From: Topomyia yanbarensis
Taxonomy: Eukaryota; Arthropoda; Insecta; Diptera; Culicidae
Assembly (NCBI RefSeq): GCF_030247195.1
Contig: NC_080672.1
Location: 5,952,001 to 6,016,000, forward strand
Direction of reading: 5' to 3'
Length of the DNA stretch: 64,000 nt
Below the pieces are notes generated by a model. It did not search any database. It saw only the letters and a program-made list of their open reading frames with translations, and was not told the DNA's origin. This document shows, piece after piece, positions 9,248 to 20,830 of the stretch. Numbering within the stretch: the stretch's first letter is position 1; each line of letters starts with the position of its first letter. Position numbers and translations under genes: made by a program.

Positions 9248-10937
9248 ATGGGAAAAGTTTTGTCAATAGTTGTTCGACAAGCAAACCTATACAATGTTGA
9301 AAACCGCGCTCAAAAAGTCATATCGCAAGCTAAACCTCAACCTGCGCCTACATTCGAATCGAATCTAAAGGATCTGGACAGAGTACTGAAAAGTATGTAT
9401 CTTATATGTATTTTGTCTTCATTTTGTTTTCGCAACATATTTGCTAGTTTAGAATAAACATCACATATAAAGTTGTTTGAAACGAAACAAGGCGTGCTAG
9501 GAAGGTATCTGCATGGGTGTACAAGAAATCTTACAAATTGTTTCTTAACCCGAAAACCCATCGTAACTTCTAAATATACAACGTATATTACCGATTTCAT
9601 TCTGCCCTATGTTGATCTAAGCATATTTTTATAATCATGTTTCAAAATAAGACATTTATTTGGCATGTGTCGAAATGTCGTAACTTTTATTTTGAAAGGA
9701 CATACGTGAAATATTTCAAAATTTCACATAACATGTACTGAATGTCCAGGCAGAAGCACTAGTATAGTAAAGTCAAAAAAATACCTATCGAGCATAATGC
9801 AGCTTTCCTACAGAGGTATCAGAGATGAATTCCAATTGTGCTCGATTGAGTTGATAAAGTTTACCGTCAGTTTTTTTCTCCAAGATCTCTAAAATCCTGT
9901 GGTAATAGCTACAATAGCAATATAGAACCCTTAGTCTGGTACCCATTTTGTCGAAAATTTTGGAAGAAATTCAATATTCTTAAATGCTACATTTGCTAAA
10001 AAGAGTCATGTGCAGCCTCATATGATTTTGCAATAAAAGAAAATGTCCAATAATTTTTAAAAGGACGCCCCCTACCAAATGACTTTAAAATATATTAACT
10101 TTAAACCTTTCATATTTTAGTATCATTCAATTATATATATATTGGCACAATTGTTCGATCTTAAACATTCGTTCCCAAACTCCTATTGTTTTAAACTTAC
10201 GAAACTTGAACCCTGTATTTCTGAATTCGAGGTGGATGTCACTTAGGACTTTTAGATAGGTACATATTCTTGAATTATTTGTTCAACTCCAGAAGAAAAT
10301 GCACAGACCTGATGCAACAATAACAATAATCGTGTTCAATAAAATCAAAAATAAAGCTACGTGAAATAAAATCGAAACTAATTTAAATCATTGATACTCA
10401 CTGCATACGTAATTCACTGAGTACAAAGTTAAAGGTCATATGATAATTAATTTTAGAACATCCCGATCTGATACAAGAGCTCAATGTGAAGAACAAGGCG
10501 CTAGACGATAAACTAAAAGTTGTGTTTGTTACTTCAACGGATTCGGTATGATCTATCGCCATCCAATTAGAAGGAATGTTCATAAATTCTACATTGTCTT
10601 TTAGGAACACGAGCCACTTCGGGCACAAGATACCGAGAAAGCACTACCGTCGGATCGAACAACTACAGACGACTTTGAATTTGGGCATCTAGAACCTTTA
10701 AAAGTCGCAAAAGGTCATTGCACGTTACGTCAAGCAATAAAATTCATTTCAGATCATCATAGCTCAGAAGCCGAATGGACAACAAGCAAGATAGCAAAGG
10801 AATATAACATTAAGGAATCGGTAATTCGCAACATTTTGAGCTACTTCAAAACTTTTGAACTACACGTGCCCGATGAAAAACTTGAAAAACGAAAATTGTT
10901 ATTAAAAATACCTAATAAAACTGATTCAATAAAGTGA
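9248..10937 (+). CDS. NDUFAF4: NDUFAF4, mitochondrial complex I assembly factor 4
   Basis: Three exons join in phase: 9248-9392, 10457-10545 and 10605-10937, giving 188 residues. The introns start gtatgt and gtatga and end ttttag. The family (human protein about 175 residues) helps assemble the membrane arm of respiratory complex I at the mitochondrial inner membrane. Visible hallmarks are the N-terminal MGKVLSIVVRQANLYNVENR with following AQKVISQAKPQPAP (the human counterpart has an NLENRAEREISKMKPSVAP-like start), and a C-terminal segment with LRQAIKFI, EAEWTTSKIAKEYN, and YFKTFELHVP. A glycine at position 2 would suit N-myristoylation, as proposed for the family. The gene converges on WDR61, with the stop codons 22 bp apart. 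Family assignment is firm; it rests on remembered family sequence, not a search. Confidence 0.9.
10914..10934 (+). promoter_or_regulatory. Two AATAAA hexamers inside the NDUFAF4 3' coding end
   Basis: AATAAA occurs at about 10914 and again at about 10928, the second ending three bases before the TGA. They are candidate polyadenylation signals for NDUFAF4 because WDR61 coding sequence starts only 22 bp after the stop. On the minus strand, aaaataaaac just past the WDR61 stop is a candidate signal for that gene. Use of these sites is inference. Confidence 0.5.
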
Positions 10938-10959
10938 AAACTTTGTTTTATTTTAAAAA

Positions 10960-12117
10960 TCAAATAATGTTTGGCGGACAATCATAAAGATTCACACATT
11001 TATCTTCTGAAACTGAAACAACTTTTGAACTATCTGGGCTGTACTTAACACCCCACACCTGGTCTTGATGGTCGTTGAAGGTATGGAGACATTGACGTTC
11101 TGCAACATTCCACAGTTTGACAGTTTTGTCGCTTGATGATGATGCGAAGCTTCGACCATCACCAGAGAAGGACACCGATAATACCCAAGATGAATGTCCA
11201 GATAAAGTCCCAACTACATCCGAATGAGCTACATCGTACAGTTTCATATGTCCGTCATCAGAAGCAGTAAGGAGCATCTGAGAATCGGGTGAGAAACAAA
11301 GACTCCGGACGGACATAGCATGACCCTCAAGTGTTTGTGCCACTTTTCCCGCTGCTACATCAAAGATGTTAATTATTCCGTCAATGGCACCGCTAGCGAT
11401 GTATTTGCCATCAGGACTCTAAAAAGAAATAATTATAAATTTCTGCGTAAAATGTCTTTATAAATGCTGTGTACATATGCAATACTCAGCGTAAATTTTC
11501 CGTTTTGGGGATCTAGCACTTGTTCTGGTTTGCCGGTTTCTACATTATATAGTGAAATTTTTCCTTCGTGCGATCCAGATATTATGTATGTATCACAGGG
11601 AGAAAATGCTACGGTCCACAAATCGACTGGTCCGAGAGCTATTTGATTCAGCAGTTCACCGGTTTCAGATTTCCAGATACATAGTCCTGAATCTAAGGAA
11701 CTGCTTGCAATTACTGAAATATAGGAATTATTTAGTTATGTTCTGATATACAATGCATGCTTTTGTAAGTACTTTCTCCGTTCGTACTGACATCCACAGA
11801 CACTACGCCCAAAGAATGCCCAGTGAACGTATTTCGCAGTTTTAATTGATTGTTGGCGGTTACGTCCCATACTTTGACACGGTCATCTAATCCACTTGTG
11901 ACAACAAAATCGCGATATTCTGTTTGCTTGGCTCTAAAAGAATCATTAGAGTTATCTGCGTCCTCTTTGTCATGCTCCTCGAGATCCAATTTGATACGAC
12001 CCCAAGAGCAAGCCCAAATGCTTTCCTCGTGTGCCGACTCTTCTTTGTGAAGAAGCGAATACTAAAATTATACACTTATTATTTGAATTGCTTTAATTAC
12101 TCGAAAATACATACCAT
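10960..12117 (-). CDS. WDR61: WDR61/SKI8, WD40 subunit of SKI and PAF1 complexes
   Basis: Four exons on the minus strand join in phase: 12115-12117 (the ATG only), 11773-12061, 11475-11713 and 10960-11418, for 329 residues (human protein 305). It is a WD40 beta-propeller. Visible blades include [85 protein letters not shown] and [11 protein letters not shown], ending in YDCPPNII; the human protein ends in the similar IYDCPI. The segments [24 protein letters not shown] and [10 protein letters not shown] match the family closely. SKI8 scaffolds the cytoplasmic SKI RNA-helicase complex that feeds the exosome, and also belongs to the nuclear PAF1 complex. An acidic insert, [15 protein letters not shown] near residue 30, makes it slightly longer than the human protein. 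Exon 1 contributes only the start codon. Confidence 0.95.
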
Positions 12118-12253
12118 TTTTGTTTTGAGACGATTAACGATAGATAAACGATTCTAGACCGGTTGTTCTGTAACCTGTTGTTAATAAGGAAATTGAAATT
12201 TAATACAGTTTGCCGTATTTATATTGGATTGTTGTCAATGTCACTATTACAGT

Positions 12254-12512
12254 CAGAGATGCCAGGTACTTTTTTCAAATGTCTGCAATAATAATTTTAA
12301 AAGTCTGGGAAGAACAAAAATGTCAGGAAAGCTAGTGTAATCAAAAGCCTTTTCATTCAAAAATCTGTAAATATCTGCAACCAAACTAAAAAATCTGCAA
12401 ATATCTGCAACCAAACTAAAAAATCTGCAAATATCTGCGTCATCGAAGAAATCTGCAGCTTAAATTAAAAGTCTGCGAATTTGCAGACTTGTCTGCAAAT
12501 CTGGCATCTCTG
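12254..12512. mobile_element. hAT-like MITE with 8-bp target duplication
   Basis: The element runs from cagagatgccag to ctggcatctctg and is flanked by the perfect 8-bp direct repeat attacagt at 12246-12253 and 12513-12520. Internally it has tandem copies of aaatctgcaaatatctgc. Same family as 8412-8700. It sits 137 bp upstream of the WDR61 start codon, inside that gene's presumptive promoter region. Confidence 0.92.
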
Positions 12513-12639
12513 ATTACAGTAGAAGCACGCTTTTAAGTCCAGTCAGATCATTGTTGCCAACCCTTCAAATTTATCTGGATTCTTCAATTTTGAAGCGCCC
12601 GCGATAGAAATCGACGAGAATATTTCAAATGGACACATA

Positions 12640-13900
12640 AACAAACATAAACGTTTACTGAGAAATAAAAATATGCATATTTAGCATACTTTCTATTCCC
12701 GTCTCTTTTCTTCTGCGGTGATTTTTATGCATATACTTCTAGTAAGCATTCAATGAGTGGATAGACCGAATATGCACAATGCATAAAATTTACAGCAGAA
12801 GAAACGAGAGGCAGATAAAAAAGTATGCTATAGATGCATAAATAAAATTCGGCGTGTTAACTCTTCAAACAATCATAAAAGCATGTTCAGAAGCGTTTTA
12901 TTTAATAGGAGTTTCAAAGTTGAACTGGAACTGAAACATTTACATCGCCAGCAGAGCGTTTTGTTTTATAATTTCGAACAGCTTTATTTTAAAATTTAAA
13001 ACTGGTATACGACGCCATTCTGTTTGTTACTGATTTTGAAACACGTTTAGAATAGAAAAACTCTAGAAAGAGAACTGCAGCTTTCGCAACGTATGCCCCA
13101 GCAGAAAAAACGAGAGGCAGATAGAAAAGTATGCTATCGATGCATAAATAAAATCCTTCGTGTTAACTCTTCAAACAATCGTAAGGGCATGTTCAGGAGC
13201 GCTTTATTTAATAGGAGTTCAAAGTAGAACTGGAATTGAAACATTTAGATACCCAGCAGAGCGTTTTGTTTTATAATTTCGAACAGTTTTATTTTAAAAT
13301 TTAAAACTGGTATGCGACGCCGTTCTATTTGTTGCTGATTTTGAAACACGTTTAGAATAGAAAAACTCTAGAAAGAGAACTGCGGAGAGAAGAACTGCAG
13401 TTTTGGCAGCGTATGCCCCGGGCATTGTATTGATGTTCGATTGGATTCGTTTTTGACAGCAAATCTCGAATCCAAACGATCCAAAATGGAGTCTCCACAG
13501 TCCTCTTTCTAGAGTTTTTCTAGTTTAGAACTGTGTTTTAAATACATGAAGAGTACTCCCTTAATAAACATCTTATGATCCAAGAGCCTAACGACCTGTT
13601 CAGGGTATCATCCATACAATATGTGGAATCGTTGGACTATATGGGTTGAAGCTTGTGTATATTTTTTTATTAGGGTCAGCACAGACACTTAGACCCGATA
13701 GACTGGGGAAAAATAAATTTGAAAGCGGTAACGCTGAAGGCATGGCGAACAATGAATTTTGAACTGAATAGAACACCCGCTAAAACTGCTGCTGGAGACA
13801 GCAAGTTCTAGTTTTAAAATTTTCAGTTTTATATTATAGAACTGTCAAAATTTTGAATCTAGAATTGGAATACTCCTGAACATGCCCTAAAACGATATTA
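12640..13900. repeat. Compound foldback with ~306-bp direct duplication
   Basis: Segments at about 12795-13100 and 13101-13420 are direct repeats with a 306-bp period (landmarks cgagaggcagat, ttcgaacag, gaaaaactctagaaagagaa). Inverted pieces of the same unit flank them: 12655-12730 on the left (landmarks agcatactttctatt, ttctgc), ctctttctagagtttttct at about 13503, and tcctgaacatgcccta at about 13873. The block looks like nested insertions or rearrangements of one foldback family. It is non-coding. Confidence 0.75.
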
Positions 13901-14195
13901 TGGTTATTACTGTTTTAATATTGTTCGACGCAGAGTTCTCGCAATACATAAAACTTTCTGTAAGAACTAATTTTACTGTCCAGCGAAAAAGTGATACAGT
14001 GAATTCACATTAAATGCTACTGTTTCTGAGTAAATAATGGGTGCAAAAACCGATTTTTTAAAAGCAAATAATGGGTGGAAAAAGCCGATTTTGTAGGATA
14101 CATAACCATCCCGCTTTTCTACTGTAAAAGTCGAATTTACATTAAAGGTAACTGTAGGAACATTGAAGTTTATTGTTTTTGTAGTGTAGCGAAAC
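13901..14195. other. Intergenic with short internal repeats
   Basis: Contains the near-repeat aataatgggtgcaaaaa and aataatgggtggaaaaa about 45 bp apart, each followed by ccgattttt-like sequence. No gene was seen. Confidence 0.35.
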
Positions 14196-14381
14196 CTAGG
14201 AGCAGATCACTTGTGATGCATTTTTAAAAATCAGCGAAATTAAATGCATTTATTTCCATCAAAATAGAAATTCATAATGTATTTTGCGTTGCGTGCAATG
14301 TCTTTTGAGTTGCGTCTAAGACGTCAAAACCCTACGAAAAAAACTAGCGCTACATTCCACAAAACGTCGAACAAAGTGGTT
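14196..14381 (+). mobile_element. Truncated copy of the ctaggggcagatcac MITE
   Basis: It starts ctaggagcagatcac and follows the 15278-15594 element up to gaacaaagtgg, then diverges. The right terminal repeat is missing. Confidence 0.8.
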
Positions 14382-14836
14382 TGAAGAAGCCGTTTTCTGA
14401 AAAAAAATTGATTTTGGTTAGGTTGTCTTATTTTTATTAAAGTTAATCAACCACATATACGGCAAATGTGTGGTAGATACTTTTTTACTTTTCCGCATCA
14501 TTTCTGTTCAATTTAATCATTTTCACCCTTTTTTGTCAAAGGTAATGACAATATATTCTGATAAATATAGCAACACAGCCAAGCATCGTTCCGCTATCCC
14601 TGCAGTAACATTGCGTACTGTGTGAAAAGTCAGAATCAACCAATCAGGAGCTGGAACATTCTGACAAAATTGGAAAAAAACCCTCTATTCTCATGCCTTG
14701 TCTTAGGATTGAACTAAAAAGAAATGTGTGTAATTATGTTTTCATACGAAGAGTGTAAACTTTATAACATGCATACTAAATAATTTTCACGATACAAATA
14801 AAATTCGAGTAAATTTAAACAGATTAGAAATTACAA

Positions 14837-15140
14837 AGCCTCTTGTGATGCATTTTTAAAAATCAGCGAAATTAAATGCATTTCTTTACATCAAAATAGA
14901 AATTCATAATGCATTTTGCGTTGCGTGCATTGTATTTTGCGTTGCGTGTAAGACTTCAAAACCCTACAAAAAACGGCCCTACATTCAACAAAACATCGAA
15001 CAAAGTGGATCAGCGTAGGACGATTGTTAAGTAATCTTTTTACGAGGGAATGCAAAGTTGATGCGAAAATGGAAATTAAATGCATTTTTTCTAAGTTGAT
15101 GCAAATTTGTTATACATTCCTAGAGTGATCTGCCCCTAGG
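14837..15140 (+). mobile_element. Second damaged copy of the ctaggggcagatcac MITE
   Basis: It matches 15278-15594 from tcttgtgatgcattttt to the right terminal repeat gtgatctgcccctag, but the first bases of the left terminal repeat are lost. It has no matching flanking duplication. Confidence 0.8.
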
Positions 15141-15277
15141 TCCAGTCCCTCATTTTATATAGCTGGTAGATGCAAATGCAAAATCTGAACATTATGAACT
15201 TATCGACTAGTTCTCTCCTAATATCGTGACATTCGTCACAAATATTAATTTTGAATGGCATCAGCAAAGTAGCCAAC

Positions 15278-15594
15278 CTAGGGGCAGATCACTTGTGATG
15301 CATTTTTAAAAATCAGTGAAATTAAATGCATTTATTTCCATCAAAATAGAAATTCATAATGTATTTTGCGTTGCGGGCAATGTTGTTTGCGTAGCGTGTA
15401 AGACGTCAAAACCCTACAGAAAAACTAGCCCTACATTTAACAAAACGTCGAACAAAGTGGATCAGCGTAGGATGTTTGTAAAAACAAACTTTTCTGCGAG
15501 GCAGTGCAAAGCTGATGCAAAAATGGAAATCAAGTGCATTTTTTTTCAATTTGATGCAAATTTGTTATACATTCTTAGAGTGATCTGCCCCTAG
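15278..15594 (+). mobile_element. Complete MITE with 15-bp inverted ends and 8-bp target duplication
   Basis: The ends ctaggggcagatcac and gtgatctgcccctag are perfect inverted repeats. The element is flanked by tagccaac at 15270-15277 and 15595-15602. Length is 317 bp, with no coding capacity. It is the intact reference for the damaged copies at 14196-14381 and 14837-15140. An 8-bp duplication is compatible with a hAT-type transposase, but the ends are not a class I can name. Confidence 0.93.
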
Positions 15595-15602
15595 TAGCCA
15601 AC

Positions 15603-16091
15603 TGTGTGGCAATATTGCTATTACTCATAAACTGCATTCCCGGATATATCCTCTCTAGTGCAACAAAAAATATGTAGAAAGGCTCAGTAACGTAAATCAA
15701 TGCATGTCCGAATTTCATGAATGGGTATTTTGCAAAATATTTTCGAAATAGAATTCCCCAAGTATTCATTAAAATTACAAGCCACTCGCAATTTGCACAA
15801 TATTCCTGGTTGCCAAAACTAGCAGACAAAATAACTTGGTAAATCTTGCAGCAAAATTTACAGTTTTTCTCCGCCTGTCTACATTTAAAGCATAGTTTTT
15901 TGTTTTTTTTTGCTGTGTCTCCAAAATCAAGATTTTAATCTGGTCACCCTGCTCGCATCGCATAAATAAACCCACTTTTCGATAGGGATTAAAATCTGAA
16001 ATTGACAGCTAAAATTCTGCTACAAAGTTTGGTTCGACAGATTGATAAATATCATAATTATCATGAAGTTCTACAATAACTTGTAAAAATA
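15603..16091. other. Upstream region of the small membrane-protein gene
   Basis: No separate feature was recognised. It presumably contains the promoter of the gene starting at 16092. Confidence 0.35.
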
Positions 16092-16638
16092 ATGTTCCGA
16101 TCAAGCGAGTATAGTTTGTTTTTACTTTTTTATGTAAGCTGCTACTCTTTCGTTGATGGTTTAATGAAAAATACTACTAACAGTAAGTATCATGATTCCT
16201 ACTGCCAATTCCATTCTGATTAATATACATCTTCCAGTTATCAAATGTATGGTAGATATGCTAAATCAATGTCCGCCCAATTCTTTGTGTGACGAAGGGT
16301 CATGTGTTTGCTTAAACGAATTTATGCGCAATCCAGATTTCAGTGAAATAAAGAAAAACGAATTATGCATTACACAAACTACATCTCACAATGCTGCTGG
16401 AAACAAATCAGTTACTTTCGATAAGGTCTTTAAGAAAACTCCTGAAACACATCATATCCTCGGTGGAATATTGATACCAATTTGCATAGTAATAGTGGTA
16501 CTAGCTGCAATTGTACTGACGAAAAAACTGCAAATATTGCAAAAAATTCGACTAATGATATTTTCAAGTCGAGCAAGAAGACCCGCTTATGAAGATGTCG
16601 TATTAGGTAATGACTCAGACGATCCTCCCATAATATAA
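16092..16638 (+). CDS. Small single-pass membrane protein with cysteine-rich ectodomain
   Basis: Two exons, 16092-16182 and 16238-16638, join in phase 1 (donor gtaagt, acceptor cttccag) to give 163 residues. Residues 1-22 are hydrophobic (SLFLLFYVSCYSF) and look like a signal peptide. The ectodomain has six cysteines at about 34, 42, 48, 53, 55 and 74, in an EGF- or EB-like spacing (CPPNSLCDEGSCVCLNEF). After a polar linker, residues 104-124 (ILGGILIPICIVIVVLAAIVL) form a membrane helix followed by KK. The cytosolic tail is basic and ends in RRPAYEDVVLGNDSDDPPII; the tyrosine in an acidic context could be a sorting or binding motif. Type I topology is inferred. I cannot name the family. The gene structure is convincing because the intron restores one frame joining a signal peptide to the rest. 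Confidence 0.72.
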
Positions 16639-18369
16639 AACGTTCTCTGTATAACCATACTAAAACTGATTTTTATTAACTTTTGCAGTAGGCTATGAAC
16701 AATAATTCCGAAGAGTGGAGGATAGCTTGTAATATGTAATTCTGTAGCAATCGATAGAGCATCAGATAACATTTTGATCTTAATTAATCTGAATGTGACG
16801 GGAAGGACTTTTGTATATTGTAGGAATAATATATTGTACTGATAAATAAGGAACATAAGAATATTTTTATGTCTATAGATATCAAAGATCGCATGGTCAT
16901 CAATGTTTACCGTCAAATCATTTGTACATACTGAAGATTAATTCAAAAGATTTAATCTGTAAATATAGATATATCAATGTAATGAGATGTAATCTGTACA
17001 GATTATGCGGTAATAATAAATTAGGGTGAAAGCAGTCATCGCAATGAAGTAAACAAATATATCGGTTTTAATAATTTAAATAGCATTTAACGATATCTTT
17101 TGCATATTAGTTATTCCAACATATATTTCTAAGGCTCAGTGTAAGAATGATTCAACTAAAAATTGATTTTTTGTTTTTAGTTATATGTTGTAATGTGCTA
17201 AAGCTTATCACAATTAGTATCATAAAAATAAGGTGACTGAGAAACTTGATTTCTTAGTCAAAAGAACATTGATTGCGTACAAATATATTTTAAAAAGCAC
17301 TTTCGTTATACACTTCCAAAAAACCTATTTTCGTCGTTTTATCTTTGGGGCGTTCTGGCACTGAATCTCTTATGTACAAGGCACCCGGCTTGGAAATTCT
17401 AAGCAAACTGAAATAGTCATCAAGCTAGCTGATGCTGTACACTTTCCACTTGGGTCTGCCTTCGCATCAGCGATGTTATTCTATTATTATGAAGTAGAAT
17501 ACATCCATCCACCCATCCATGAACGAAATAACTCGTAGTTTCAGGTGTTCAGATTGAACAGATCGGTTTGCGAATAAGAAAAAATGATAGATTGTGACTT
17601 GTTCATTTATGGCTCCAACCTCTGTGAGTCAGCGTCAGGCACAATTGGAGAAGATTCAAATTTTCCGTGACAACTCGTTACGGGAAACAAACTTTTTCGT
17701 TTCATTCAACCTTTATTCCCTGAGTTTGTGACTTTTGTATTTAGTTTGTTTATTTGACACGACTCGTTGTGTTGGAGTTACGCGCCAATTTTTTTATTCC
17801 ACATTAAAATTTCTTAAGCTCCATAGATTTCAATTGAAAATTTTTTACAAGAAAGATTAGTTTTGTGAATTAGGGCGGGTTACCTATAGTGAAAGCTGTT
17901 GGATTTTTCATGTCATGTTCTTAAATAACAGTTTGTTTCCGCTACCAACGACACTGGTCGTTCAAAGTAGTTTCCCGTCCTATACAAAAAAGACCTTCAA
18001 CTGAGAAAGCCTCGAAAAACAGCCATCCTTAAAAACGAATACAAGCAGTTATTTTGCACACATATGACAAAAACTTTATGAAAATCAATCAGTAGTATCA
18101 GTAGTAATGTACCCAAAATACATTGATTGATTTTCAAGAAGATTAATGGTTTAATGATTACCAAAAAACTCCTCTTTTGTTTTCAATGATGGCTGCTTTT
18201 TAACTTTCTTATTTGAACGTTATAATGAGCGTTATGTGCATTTAGTGTGTTGAGAGTACATTGAGTTCTCTTTGATAGATTTTTTTACGATATTCACAAA
18301 CATTTAATGGTCAACGTTACCATATAGGTACAAATACAAGATATATAACACAAACACTTCAAAATTGAA
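16639..18369. other. Intergenic, no gene recognised
   Basis: AT-rich sequence downstream of the membrane-protein gene. Weak inverted similarity (gggaaacaaactttt near 17688 and cagtttgtttccgct near 17930) hints at an old element, but no boundary was resolved. Confidence 0.35.
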
Positions 18370-20460
18370 CATAAAACATACAACTTTGCTCAGCAAATCC
18401 TCTGGAACCGGCATACCATCCTGCCCCAGAAACTCGCAGACGATCGCGCAGGAGATGGGTATCATAAACTTCTGGATAGCAGCCAGCTCCTTCCCCAACT
18501 CCAACTCCTTCAGCGCCTACAGTAGCTTCTTCGGAACGACTCCAGTTGTCGAAACCATAACAGGAACAATTCTCAAAACCTCATCGAACCTCATCCTTTC
18601 TTTCAGCTCTACGGGCAGTGACGATATCTGGCAATTTTTCCACCGTGAATATCTACCAGATTGTGATCCAGTAGAACGGCGACGTCGATTATAGTGACTT
18701 GGCGTCGACCCATGTCATAGATCAATATATCTGGGGAGTTGTGCTGTAGGAATAGGTCCTATAGAACATTGTGATCCCAGTACAGTACGGTCTCGCGCGG
18801 CGAATGATACATCTGGCATATATTCTCGACGTCTTAGTGCCAAGCATTCTTCTTGTACTTCTTCGTCGACATTACCCTGTCCTGGATGGCTATCTTGTCG
18901 GACTCGATCACTGAAGATAGTTCACCTCGCTTGAGCCATAGGTTTGATACAGCCTTGTCAACGTACGGCTGCTCCAAATGGCGGAGGTGGGCACCGTGCA
19001 CAGCTTTCTGCTTCCACTCTGTAATCTTCTCCACAGTCCGAAGATTGCAGTTAGGTTCGTAACTCGTTTGCGCTAGGTGATCCGCAGGACAAATTGCTTT
19101 ATGTACTCTATGTTGGTTGGGACTTTTCACAAAGTATTCTCGCAGTCGTCGCACCTGCTCTACGCATAGTGTATGGATGTCGGCTATTCCTTATCCCCGT
19201 TCATCCCGTGGCAATGTGAATCTCTCCAGCGCAGACTGAGGATGGTGCATTCTAAACTTTAAACGCTTTCCTCAATTTTCTCTCAAGATCTTCCAGGTCA
19301 GTTCGGCTCCATTTGATGACGCCGAAACCGTAGGTCAACACGGGTACAGCGAACGTCCTAATTGTTCTGACCCACGTTCACGAAAGCCTTCAAGATACAG
19401 TTCACTCAACTCAAAAACTTATCTCATTGCTCAAGCTTGATGTCGATGTGGCGAATCCTGGGAAGCTGCTGGAATTCGAGGTACTTGTACGATTCACCGC
19501 GTACCTAATAACCTTCATCGATCTCATAGCCACCAGTGTCGATCAATTGCCCTGATAGTAGCCTCAACAGATCGGCATTTTTCTTGGCCAAACTCCATGC
19601 CGATGTCGCCACTAATCTTTTCGATTAGTTTGATGACTACACCAGTCGTTCCGTTGAGTCAGCATAGCTCTTTAGATCGTCCATGTAGAAGGTATGGGTC
19701 ATCTCTTCCGGAAAACTCTCTCCATATCTTATCTTATAACCAAGCCCGTTTTGAATTAGTGTCATACTGAAGAGGCTCATCGCCAAGCAAAACTAAAGCG
19801 GGTTGAAGGAATCGTCTTGGAATATTCCCTTCAATATGCGGAGCGCTTTAGACCGCAAAACATCTTTTCCACTTCTGAGCTGCTGCGTTGTCGTCCACCT
19901 CTCCATCGCCCGCTGCAGGAAGCTCACGACTACAGAATCAAATGTATACATCTCTAATACCTTCATGAGGAACAAGTGTGGTATGGATGGAGTCGTATGC
20001 CTTCTTGTAATCGCTATAGGTTCCATTGGTTATACGCTGCTTGTCCAACAATGACTGCATCGATGATGGCTTGATCTTTGCAGTAATGTGTGTTTTTCTT
20101 TCATCCCTTCCGGTCCTACGTCAGGATGTTATTCTGCTCACGATGGGCCCATACGTTGTGATGATGGTGCTTAGGATCTTGTACAGACTTTATAGCTGCT
20201 GTCCTTGGGAAGGAGGATTGCGGTGCCATGGGTTACGAAATCCGGTAATAACGTCCTGTTGAAATATACAGCCATCGAAGGATGTACATTGTACAACGAT
20301 TAATTTCTTGCACCAAAAGTTCTGGATTCCATCTGGTCCAGGTTCCGCCCACTTCCGAACATTGATTTTCATGAAGATTTTGTAGTATATAGTCACAGAG
20401 TCTGTGGTATAGACACGCTGCTGGGCGTAATACTGATTCTCACTATTTGACCTATTTACT
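18370..20460 (-). pseudogene. Decayed non-LTR reverse transcriptase (R4/Dong-like)
   Basis: Read on the minus strand, fragments appear in the correct order for a reverse transcriptase: PGPDGIQNFW (about 20345), then a block ending GIFQDDSFNPL (about 19795-20026; the family motif is QGDS), FCLAMSLFSMTL, and FYMDDLKSYA (about 19676-19705) carrying the catalytic YxDD. Further down are DHLAQTSYEPN, HGAHLRHLEQPYVDK and WLKRGELSSVIESDKIAIQDRVM (18834-19154), typical of the region after the polymerase, and a C-terminal piece with ELAAIQKFMIPIS near 18500. Numerous stops and frame changes break it. Assignment to the R4/Dong-like group is from the style of these motifs and is uncertain; LINE origin is secure. 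Confidence 0.75.
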
Positions 20461-20609
20461 CTGGTTTCCTCCTGTGTGCAGAGTTGACAGCAATCGGAGG
20501 ATTGACGTTTTGATTGTCTGAATTGCTACCAGTAATTTGAAGTTCCCCTTTTTTATATCGTCCTGCTCAATTTCTTCGTTTTGACTATAGATTAAATGCT
20601 GCACTCTGG

Positions 20610-20830
20610 AAAGGGTGCCGTTGAAAACTTTGAAAACTTTGGAGTACTATTCGACTCATAATTATTCAGCGAACATGGACAGTAGCTGCCAAAGCTTCTG
20701 CGTCTCTAGGTTTCTTGCGTAGAAGCGACTCAGATTTAAATGATCTGTATGCACTCAAAATCGTTATCTTGCTCTCTGATTCGCAGCACCTTGGAATATG
20801 CTATCCAAATTAAGGCGCTGTGTTCAACGA
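20610..20830 (+). pseudogene. Jockey-like reverse transcriptase fragment
   Basis: The plus strand reads FGVLFDS in one frame, then SASLGFLRRSDSDLNDLYAL and KIVILLSDSQHLGI in another. This corresponds to the conserved stretch just after the catalytic core of Jockey/CR1-type elements. It is short, frameshifted and dead. Confidence 0.55.
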
